A DNA stretch of 62,976 nt, taken from Acidobacteriota bacterium (GTDB lineage: Bacteria > Acidobacteriota > Blastocatellia > Pyrinomonadales > Pyrinomonadaceae). The DNA lies in assembly GCA_003222975.1 (NCBI GenBank), contig QHXN01000023.1, positions 1-62,976 on the forward strand, read 5' to 3'. Positions within the stretch are counted from its first letter, which is position 1; every line of letters starts with the position of its first letter. Under the pieces are notes generated by a model, which was given only the letters and a program-made list of their open reading frames with translations, did no database searches and had not been told where the DNA came from. Positions 17,601 to 24,016 of the stretch are shown one piece after another. A program made the position numbers and the translations under genes.

Positions 17601-18288
17601 CGCTTCGCAGGCGACTATGACATACACCTGGTCGCACAATCTGACGGACAATCAAACGTCGTCGAATAACGCCTCGCCGCAGGATACCTTCAACATCAGG
17701 GGCGACTACGGCCCGGCCACGCTCGACCGGCGGCACGTCCTCAGCATCAACTACATCTACGAGCTGCCCTTCTTCCAGCGACAGCACGACCTGGTCGGCA
17801 AGGTGTTGGGCGGCTGGCAAGCCTCCGGCATTACCACTTACTACACGGGCATCCCCTTAACCATCACTACGTCGAGCTACGATCCGGCGGGGCTTGGCTT
17901 CATCAACTCGATCCCGACGGGCGGCAGGCCGAACCTGCTCTGTGACCCGAACGCCAGCGCGCCGCAAACCGTCAGCCAGTGGTTCAACACACAGTGCTTC
18001 CAACTCAACCCCCCGACCACCACGACTTCGGGCATCGCCAACGTGCCCGGCACGTCGCCCAGGGGCGTCGTGATCGGCCCGCCGACCACGCGGTTTGATT
18101 TCACGCTGGCGAAGAACATACGTTTCGGGGAAACCGTGCGGCTCCAACTTCGTGCCGAAGCATTCAACGTTTTCAACCACACGAATTTCAGGGCGCTTAG
18201 CACGAACGTCACTTCGGCCACCTTCGGCCAAGTTTTGACTTTCCGTGATCCGCGCGACCTGCAGTTCGGTGTGAAGCTCAGCTTCTGA
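14680..18288 (+). CDS. Oar-like TonB-dependent outer-membrane receptor 2
   Basis: About 1202 residues with the same plan as receptor 1. Signal peptide (RMTILALLFCACLSAAFAQ), carboxypeptidase-regulatory-like domain (GSLNGTVTDTTGAVVKGATV, residues ~25-105), plug (VNGARSTQNTFTVDGADITD region), and a long barrel ending GVKLSF. The two receptors are clearly different sequences, not a recent duplication. Start at ATG 14680 is chosen because AAGGAA lies 8 nt upstream; an ATG at 14662 is also in frame. Codon use is a little less GC-rich than neighbours. Probably an importer or adhesin for polymer or peptide ligands; substrate unknown. Confidence 0.9.
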   Translation: MRHYPAIARRMTILALLFCACLSAAFAQEITGSLNGTVTDTTGAVVKGATVTITDRDKKVVVRTVTTGDAGEYSVPLLPVSTYTVTVEAPNFKKAVQTDVKVDVNQRRTVDVSLEAGKIEEVVTVEAAPVAVELTTPTAATVINGNQVRELSINNRNFVQLMTLAPGVTNDLDDLLFTGTQNPETQVVNRMLVSVNGARSTQNTFTVDGADITDRGSNLTIQAYPSIDSIGEVEILRSLYPAESGRSGGGQINVVTRSGEEKFHGGGFEFIRNEAFNANDFNTNRTPSLASTLGTDPSNGKIKRRPIRYNNYGYTIGGPVYFLKFGEGSGRMGGKVPKTFFFFSQEFRNERTFPLLGPATVPDALLKQGIFPVPICLRATTTCQSVLPAGTPISTVAPLSNVAQQYVGLIWNKVPQPNNLAAYQLSFPALNVAKFNQQIFKIDHTFSNKWNAYYRFEHDKIPTQDADGTIGTRSGMPFVNTTVSNSPGTTHTFQTTYTVSPRLILEGRYAYGFGAIFINSTGLIAKNVTPLSVNLAYPNTRDVVPILSVSGFNSLTGFGNYIDPSSKANFGGSVTWIKGNHTVKFGSTFSNYTKMENALGGTAQGSFSVFNNSTTNGSVLAAGVANTALNRMFQSWANFLQGNLVTFTQNKFDLTANLRQKAIESYAQDEWRFRHNLTLYYGVRHSYYGPPWDKNGLLTNFDPALWNPAAAPQVTGNATRVNTAGSNFCNGLIVNAQNFSTGSANFINCTPIVSPFGKYVYHVSKHDFAPRVGLAWDPFGKGKTSIRTGYGIYHEQISTSAVELFLGQNPPFQETVSIANTTMDQPIPLGQTPAGVASLTVQSLRGIDPDYKTPYMQHWSLDWQQQWGRNTIVTIGYYGSKGTHLIGFTELNDLPVGKALNSQCATGGNTLQTPGAATVPCLVAGSALFSGTAANTQIDQIRPYRGYRSIDMLQTRYNSNYHSLQAYVQHRFSGASQATMTYTWSHNLTDNQTSSNNASPQDTFNIRGDYGPATLDRRHVLSINYIYELPFFQRQHDLVGKVLGGWQASGITTYYTGIPLTITTSSYDPAGLGFINSIPTGGRPNLLCDPNASAPQTVSQWFNTQCFQLNPPTTTTSGIANVPGTSPRGVVIGPPTTRFDFTLAKNIRFGETVRLQLRAEAFNVFNHTNFRALSTNVTSATFGQVLTFRDPRDLQFGVKLSF

Positions 18289-18314
18289 GCCGACCGGGCC
18301 GCGCGCCAAAAGTC

Positions 18315-18352
18315 CATGCCCGCGCCCCTCCGACGCGAGGGGCGCGGGCATG
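18315..18352 (+). terminator. Hairpin after receptor 2
   Basis: A 16-bp GC-rich perfect stem (18315-18330 with 18337-18352) has a 6-nt loop and lies 27 nt after the receptor stop. It is not followed by a T-run, so termination is likely but not certain. It separates the receptor from nagA. Confidence 0.6.
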
Positions 18353-18389
18353 CGCGCGTCCGGCTCCAATCTGTGATTTAATCCCCGCT

Positions 18390-19580
18390 ATGAGTAACGC
18401 TTCTCGCGCGCAAAATCTCCTGCTCACGAACGCGCGCCTCGTCCGCCCCGATAGGGTGGTCGAGGGTGCCAGTCTGCTCGTCGAAGACGGGCGCATCGCA
18501 GGCATCTTGGAACAGGCGGGAGAGGCCAGTTCGACCCGGACGCTCGACCTGTCTGGCGTCACGCTCTACCCCGGCTTCATTGACGTGCACATCCACGGCG
18601 CGGTCGGCGTGGACACTCTGGAGGCGACGGCTGAAGACCTCCACGCGGTCGCGCGCTTCCTCGCGGCGAACGGCGTGACGGCGTGGCTGCCGACGCTCGT
18701 CCCCGCGCCGACGGAAGACTACCGCCGCGCGGTCGGAGCAATCGCCGGGCTGATGCGCGCGCAGGATGAACTGCCCGCGGCGGCGTGCGCCGTCGGCGTC
18801 CACTACGAGGGGCCGTTCGTCAACGAGCGGCAGTGCGGCGCGCTGCGCACGGCCTACTTCCGCACCTTCAAAGACGCTTCGGACCTGGACGACCTGCCCG
18901 CGCCCGACGCCGAAGGCGCGGCCCGAATGATTACGGTCGCGCCGGAGGTCGAAGGCGGAATCGAGCTGGTGCGGGAACTCAAGCGGCGCGGCTGGATCGT
19001 CTCAATCGGCCACACGCGCGCGACCGCCGAGACGCTTGAACGTGCGCGCGAGGCCGGCGCTCGTCACATGACGCACTTCCTCAACGCCATGTCACCGCTC
19101 CACCATCGCGCGCCCGGCCCCGTCGGCTGGGGGCTTCTTCAGGACGACGTGACCGTTGACCTCATCGCCGACGGCGTCCACAGCGACCCCCTCATGCTCC
19201 GCCTCGTCCTGCGCTGCAAGACCACCGAGCGCGTCTCGCTCATCAGCGACGCGGTCGCGCCCGCGGGCCTCGGCGACGGCGATTATCGAGTCTGGGGAGA
19301 AACAATCAAGGTCACACGGGGGCGCACCAGCAACGAGCGCGGGAGCATCGCCGGCTCCGTCATCACGATGCTTGACGCCGTCCACACGGTCAAATCACTC
19401 GGCCTCTCCGAGACGGACATCGCGCGCGTGGCCTCCACAAACCCCGCGCGCCTGCTCGGACTCCACAATGAATGCGGCTCGATTGAGGAAGGGAAACGCG
19501 CCGACCTCACGGCGCTTGACGCGGAGGGGCGCGTGCGCCTCACGCTCGTCGGCGGTCGCGTGGCATACGAGGGAAAATGA
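18390..19580 (+). CDS. nagA: N-acetylglucosamine-6-phosphate deacetylase
   Basis: Removes acetate from GlcNAc-6-P in amino-sugar recycling. 396 residues. Motifs in order: GFIDVHIHGAVGVD (HxH metal site, ~residue 65), HYEGPFVNERQCGAL (~133, metal-ligand Glu), VSIGHTRAT (~205, His), THFLNAMSPLHHR (~225, His), ADGVHSDP (~257), and LISDAVAPAG (~285, catalytic Asp). C-terminal RVASTNPARLLGL and GSIEEGKRADLTALD are typical of amidohydrolases. No nagB, nagE or NagC-type regulator is near. Its stop codon TGA lies inside heptad copy 8. Confidence 0.94.
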   Translation: MSNASRAQNLLLTNARLVRPDRVVEGASLLVEDGRIAGILEQAGEASSTRTLDLSGVTLYPGFIDVHIHGAVGVDTLEATAEDLHAVARFLAANGVTAWLPTLVPAPTEDYRRAVGAIAGLMRAQDELPAAACAVGVHYEGPFVNERQCGALRTAYFRTFKDASDLDDLPAPDAEGAARMITVAPEVEGGIELVRELKRRGWIVSIGHTRATAETLERAREAGARHMTHFLNAMSPLHHRAPGPVGWGLLQDDVTVDLIADGVHSDPLMLRLVLRCKTTERVSLISDAVAPAGLGDGDYRVWGETIKVTRGRTSNERGSIAGSVITMLDAVHTVKSLGLSETDIARVASTNPARLLGLHNECGSIEEGKRADLTALDAEGRVRLTLVGGRVAYEGK

Positions 19581-19661
19581 TGAATGATGAATACGGAATG
19601 ATGAATGAAAGACAGCGTACCTCTTATCGTTCATCATTCCGTATTCATCATTCATCATTTC
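19575..19661. repeat. Heptad-repeat hairpin, copy 8 (unit like AATGATG), convergent gap
   Basis: Left arm 19575-19607 and right arm 19628-19660 form a nearly perfect stem of about 32 bp with units AATGATG, AATGATG, AATACGG, AATGATG. The loop holds GACAGC (19611-19616), as in copy 3. The nagA stop TGA (19578-19580) is part of the left arm. It lies between the convergent ends of nagA and the glcF-like gene. Confidence 0.92.
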
Positions 19662-21063
19662 TGTAGAAGCCCGCGCGCCTGTACGACTCGTCGAGCAACT
19701 CGACCGGGTGGGCGACTCGCAGCTTCATCCCGGCGAGCCGCGCGCCCGCGCCGATCTGCATGTGGCAGCCGGGATTTCCCGTCGCGAGAATCTGAGCGCC
19801 GGTCTCGCGGACGTGTCGGAGTTTTTCTTCGAGCACGCGCGAAGACAGCTCCGGCTCGACGAGGTTATAGACGCCTGCGCCGCCGCAGCACACGTCGCTG
19901 CCTTCGAGCGGCGCGAGGCTGAGGCCCCGAATCGTCGAGAGCACGCGCAGCGGCTCCACTCGCGCCTTCTGCCCGTGCAGCAGGTGGCACGAGGCGTCGT
20001 AGGTCGCCGTCAGACGGTCGAGCCGCGCACCCTCGCGTATGCCTACGTCCGCGAGTTGCTGGCTCACGTCGCGGACGCGCGGGCTGAAGGCGCGTGCGCG
20101 CGCCGCGAACGCTTCGTCGCGGGCGAGCAGTTGCGCGTAAGACGCGAGCATCGCGCCGCAGCCGCCCGCGTTGGTCACGACCGGCGCTGCCCCGGCGTCC
20201 TCGAACGCCTCGATGTTTCGGCGCGCGAGCCGGCGCGCCCCTTCGAGGTCGCCCGCGTGCGCGTGCAGCGCGCCGCAGCAGACCTGCCCGCGCGGCGCGC
20301 GCGTCCGGCAGCCCTGCGCTTCGAGCACGCGCGCCGTCGCGCGGTTGACGCGCGCGAACAGACCTTCCGTCACGCACCCCTGGAACAGCAGCGCCGCGGA
20401 CTCTTTCGTCTCGGTTGACCTTCCAATCTCCTCGGACGTACTTGCGTTGGACGCCGCAGCCGTCGAAGTTATGTCAGCGCCTTCAACCGACACGCCGCCC
20501 TTCGCTTCGCTAAACCTGCCAACCGTCTCATCACTCAAGGACGCGGCGGAAGAACTGTCGAGCAGCGCGAGCGCGAACTCGACGCGCGCGGGCAGAAGCC
20601 CCTTTAACTTCGCTCGGAGCAGCAGACGCGGGAGCCGCGAGTCGCGCAGCAGGCGCGCGAGACGGAAGGCGAGGCGCAGGCGCGCGGGGTGCAGCCACAC
20701 GTGGCGCAACGCGAAGCGGAGGGCGCGCGACGTGAAGCCGCGTCCGCGACCCGCGGCGGCGATGTCGGCGCGCGCGGCCTCGAGCAGTTGGCCGTACTCG
20801 ACACCGGAAGGGCAGACGCTCTCGCAGGCGCGGCAGCCGAGGCAACGTTCGATGTGGCGCGTGAACGAACGGGACTCTACGCCCAGCCGCCCCTCCTCGA
20901 CCGCGCGCATCAGGTACAGGCGACCGCGCGGGCCGTCGTTCTCGTCGCCCGTCTGCACGTATGTCGGGCACGCTTCGAGGCACAGCCCGCAGTGGACGCA
21001 CGCGAGCAGCTTGCCCTCCTCCGCGCCCAGCGCGCCAGCAAGTTGTGTCGGACGGTTACGCAT
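19648..21063 (-). CDS. glcF: Glycolate-oxidase-type iron-sulfur subunit (GlcF-like)
   Basis: Fe-S electron-transfer subunit of a FAD-linked 2-hydroxyacid dehydrogenase. Two 4Fe-4S motifs (CVHCGLCLEACPTY, residues ~22-35; CLGCRACESVCPSG, ~74-87) are followed by two Cys-rich CCG domains (CCGALHAHAGD and CCGGAGVYN). Length 471 exceeds the usual ~400-430 because of a Ser/Thr/Glu-rich low-complexity insertion (residues ~171-224), encoded by less GC-rich DNA. It starts 10 nt after the stop of the GlcD-GlcE fusion on the same strand, so the two are surely co-transcribed. Whether glycolate or lactate is the substrate is not determined. Confidence 0.88.
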   Translation of the reverse strand: MRNRPTQLAGALGAEEGKLLACVHCGLCLEACPTYVQTGDENDGPRGRLYLMRAVEEGRLGVESRSFTRHIERCLGCRACESVCPSGVEYGQLLEAARADIAAAGRGRGFTSRALRFALRHVWLHPARLRLAFRLARLLRDSRLPRLLLRAKLKGLLPARVEFALALLDSSSAASLSDETVGRFSEAKGGVSVEGADITSTAAASNASTSEEIGRSTETKESAALLFQGCVTEGLFARVNRATARVLEAQGCRTRAPRGQVCCGALHAHAGDLEGARRLARRNIEAFEDAGAAPVVTNAGGCGAMLASYAQLLARDEAFAARARAFSPRVRDVSQQLADVGIREGARLDRLTATYDASCHLLHGQKARVEPLRVLSTIRGLSLAPLEGSDVCCGGAGVYNLVEPELSSRVLEEKLRHVRETGAQILATGNPGCHMQIGAGARLAGMKLRVAHPVELLDESYRRAGFYRNDE

Positions 21064-21073
21064 AAACCGATCT

Positions 21074-23935
21074 TCAGAAGCGACCGGGCGAGAACGTGTC
21101 CGCCGGGTCGAGTTGCGCCTTCACGCGCCGCATCAGGAGGGCGGCGGAGTCGTTCAAGCCCCACGCGTCGAACTCGCGCTTCACGGCGTCCGGCGCGCGC
21201 TCGACGACGAGCGAGCCGCCCGCGCGCCGAGCCGCCTCGCGCAGCCTACGCAAAGACGAAACCGTCTCCGCGTCGTCGCGCGCCACCGCCGCCTCGAAGA
21301 CGCGCAGGCGTCCATCGCCCGCGCCTGCGTGCCAAGCCGCCTCGTCGCCGCGCTCTTCCCGAAGTCGCCCAAGCATCGCGCCGAGCCGGGACGGGAGGAC
21401 AGACGCGCGCCAGGCGAGGCATTGACCGCCGCGCGCGGAAGCCGCGGCGAGGCCCGACCAGACGGGGCCGTCATCGTCGAGCACTTCGACGCCCGTGACT
21501 TTCTCGTGTTCGCGGACAAGCTCGCGCGCGCGCGCAACCTGATAGGCGACCGTGCCGTCAGTCCCCGCGAACCGAGCGAGCACGACGAACCCGCCGCCCC
21601 CGGAGGGGAGTGAAAGCGCGCCCGCCATCCGCGGCGAGACGATCTCGACCGCGGCGGGGAAGAGCTGCGAGGCGACGAGCGCGCGCGCCGCTTCCGTGAG
21701 CCGGGGCAAGTCCGCAGAGGTCGCGGCGAGCGTCGCCTCGCGCGGCGGGCGCGGTCGCAGCTTGAAGGTGAGTTCGAGTATGAGGCCGAGCGTGCCGTGG
21801 CTTCCGACGAAGAGCTTGCAGAGGTCGTAGCCCGCGACGTTTTTGACGACGCGACCGCCCGCGCGGATGACGCGCCCGTCGGCGAGCGCGACGCGCATAC
21901 CGAGTACGTAGGAACGCGGCGTGCCGTAGCCATGCGCTTGCGCGCCGCCCAAGCCAGTCGCCGCCACGCCGCCGAGCGTCGCGCGTGCCCCGCCCGGCGG
22001 GTCGAGCGGGAGCCATTGCCCCGCGCGCCCGACCTCCCGGTTGAAGTCCGCGAGCGTCAGACCAGCCTCGACAGTCGCGACGAGGTCTGCCGGCTCGTGC
22101 GTGACGACGCGCTCCATCCGCGAGGTCTTGACGACGACGCGCCCGCCGCGCACGGGATTGCCTGCGTCGAGCCAAACGCCCGCGCCCGCGGGCACGACCT
22201 TCCAGCCCTCGCGCGCGGCGACCTTCAAGACCTCGCACGCCTCCCCAGCCGATGCAGGAGAAACGACGATAGCATCCATGTCACCACACGCCGCGCTCCC
22301 GCCCATCTTGTCCGCACTGCCTCCCGTCAAGACGTGCTCATCGCCGACGACGCCGGCGAGCAAGCCGCGCGCGCGCTCAACGTCAAAACCGCTCCTCGAA
22401 GCTGAGACCGACGGCGCGAAAGATGTCTGCGAAGCTAACGAGGGAAGCGTCCGCGAGAGTTCATTCAAAAGAGATTCAGCCGTCTCCGACTTTTCCCTTT
22501 TGCCTTTTGCCTCTTGCCTTTTGCCTTCGGCGACGGCGCGGGCCTCGCCGCAGCCCTTGAGCACGGGGATGATCTTGCCGGGATTGCATAAGCCCGTGGG
22601 GTCGAAGGCCGCGCGCACTTGTAACATCGCGCCGAGCGAGTCGTCGTCGAAGACGAGCGGCAGGTACTCACTCTTGTCGAGGCCGACGCCGTGCTCGCCC
22701 GTAATCGTCCCGCCCGCGCGCACGCAAGTCTCCATGATCTCGCGCCCGGCGAGTTTAACGCGCGCCACCTCGCCTGGATCGCGCGAGTCGAAGCAGATGA
22801 GCGGGTGGAGGTTGCCGTCGCCCGCGTGGAAGACGTTGGCGACGCGCAGATGGTGCTCCGCGCCGATGCGGTAAGTGGCGGCGAGCACTTCGGGCAGGCG
22901 CGAGCGCGGCACGACCGCGTCCTGGATGAGTATGTCGGGCGAGATGCGGCCCATCGCGCCGAAAGCGCCCTTGCGCGCCGCCCACAGCTTCTTTCTTTCG
23001 ATCTCGTCCGCGGCGAGGCGAACCGTGCGCGCGCCGCTCTGCACGCAGATGCTTCGGACGCGCGCGACTTCTTCGTCAAGCCCCGCCTCGATACCGTCAA
23101 GCTCGACGAGCAAAGCGCCCGCCGCGTCCGTCGGCATCCCTGCGGCGAAGACGCTTGCCTCGACGGCGCGGATCGTCGCGCCGTCAACCATCTCCAGGCC
23201 CGCAGGAATTATCCCGGCGGCGATGATCGCGGAGACGGCGCGGCTGGCGTCGTCAATGTCCGTGAAGTCCGCGAGCAGCGTCCGCACCGAAGGCGCGACC
23301 GGCGTCAGGCGCAAAGTCGCCTCGGTCGCAACGCCGAACGTCCCCTCGGAGCCGACGAAGACTCCGAGCAGGTCGTAGCCCGGCGCTTCGGCGCCCGCGC
23401 CGCCCAGGTTCACGACGCGCCCGCCGTAGAGGACGACGCGCGCGCCGAGCACATGATCCGTGGTCGTGCCGTACTTCAGACAGTGTATGCCGCCCGCGTT
23501 CTCCGCGATGTTGCCGCCGACGGTGCAACTCCCCTGGCTCGAAGGGTCTGGCACGTAGTGCAGCCCGTGACGCGCGACGGCGCGCGAGACCTGCGCGTTG
23601 ACGACGCCCGCCTCGACCACGGCCAGACGATTCTCGACATCAACCTTGAGCACGCGGCGCATCCGCGCAAGCTCTATGCAGACCCCGCCGCCGACGGCGA
23701 GCGCGCCGCCTGACAAGCCCGTCCCCGCGCCGCGCGGAACCACGGCCACGCGCGCGTGCGCGAGCAGGCGCAACACCTCCGAGACCTCTTCGGTCGAGGC
23801 AGGGAAGACTACGGCGCGCGGGCGGTGGCGGTAGTGCGTCAGCCCGTCGCACTCGAAAACCAAAAGCTCTTCGGGGTCGGAGATGACCTGTTCCGGCTTT
23901 AGTACGGCGCGTAGATTTTTAACGAGCGCGTCCAC
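21074..23935 (-). CDS. glcD: Fused FAD-linked oxidase, GlcD-GlcE-like
   Basis: Two flavin oxidase units in one 953-residue chain. Residues ~1-460 match GlcD: FAD-binding PRGAGTGLSGGALA, DPSSQGSCTVGGNIAENAGG, and the C-terminal HGVGLDKSEYLPL. Residues ~520-953 match GlcE: a second, weaker FAD-binding domain with LDPPGGARATLGGVAATG and VKNVAGYDLCKLFVGSHGTLG. In E. coli these are separate genes. The linker (residues ~468-482, GKRQEAKGKREK) is encoded by tandem 7-nt units (nt 22490-22530) of the same kind as the intergenic hairpin arms. Probably oxidises glycolate or D-lactate with GlcF at the membrane. Confidence 0.9.
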   Translation of the reverse strand: MDALVKNLRAVLKPEQVISDPEELLVFECDGLTHYRHRPRAVVFPASTEEVSEVLRLLAHARVAVVPRGAGTGLSGGALAVGGGVCIELARMRRVLKVDVENRLAVVEAGVVNAQVSRAVARHGLHYVPDPSSQGSCTVGGNIAENAGGIHCLKYGTTTDHVLGARVVLYGGRVVNLGGAGAEAPGYDLLGVFVGSEGTFGVATEATLRLTPVAPSVRTLLADFTDIDDASRAVSAIIAAGIIPAGLEMVDGATIRAVEASVFAAGMPTDAAGALLVELDGIEAGLDEEVARVRSICVQSGARTVRLAADEIERKKLWAARKGAFGAMGRISPDILIQDAVVPRSRLPEVLAATYRIGAEHHLRVANVFHAGDGNLHPLICFDSRDPGEVARVKLAGREIMETCVRAGGTITGEHGVGLDKSEYLPLVFDDDSLGAMLQVRAAFDPTGLCNPGKIIPVLKGCGEARAVAEGKRQEAKGKREKSETAESLLNELSRTLPSLASQTSFAPSVSASRSGFDVERARGLLAGVVGDEHVLTGGSADKMGGSAACGDMDAIVVSPASAGEACEVLKVAAREGWKVVPAGAGVWLDAGNPVRGGRVVVKTSRMERVVTHEPADLVATVEAGLTLADFNREVGRAGQWLPLDPPGGARATLGGVAATGLGGAQAHGYGTPRSYVLGMRVALADGRVIRAGGRVVKNVAGYDLCKLFVGSHGTLGLILELTFKLRPRPPREATLAATSADLPRLTEAARALVASQLFPAAVEIVSPRMAGALSLPSGGGGFVVLARFAGTDGTVAYQVARARELVREHEKVTGVEVLDDDGPVWSGLAAASARGGQCLAWRASVLPSRLGAMLGRLREERGDEAAWHAGAGDGRLRVFEAAVARDDAETVSSLRRLREAARRAGGSLVVERAPDAVKREFDAWGLNDSAALLMRRVKAQLDPADTFSPGRF
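22490..22530 (-). repeat. Heptad repeat inside a coding sequence, copy 9 (unit GGCAAAA)
   Basis: On the minus strand the units are GGCAAAA, GGCAAGA, GGCAAAA, GGCAAAA, GGGAAAA. No inverted second arm is present. It is in frame and encodes the Lys/Arg/Glu-rich linker between the GlcD and GlcE halves. The same unit builds copies 11 and 12 at 34.0 and 45.5 kb. Confidence 0.88.
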
Positions 23936-24016
23936 CTGAATCGTTCGTGACTGCTATAAAGCGTCTGCCAGAGACGTTGGCACCTCAACCGCCTTCGAGT
24001 TTACGCGCGGGGCGGA

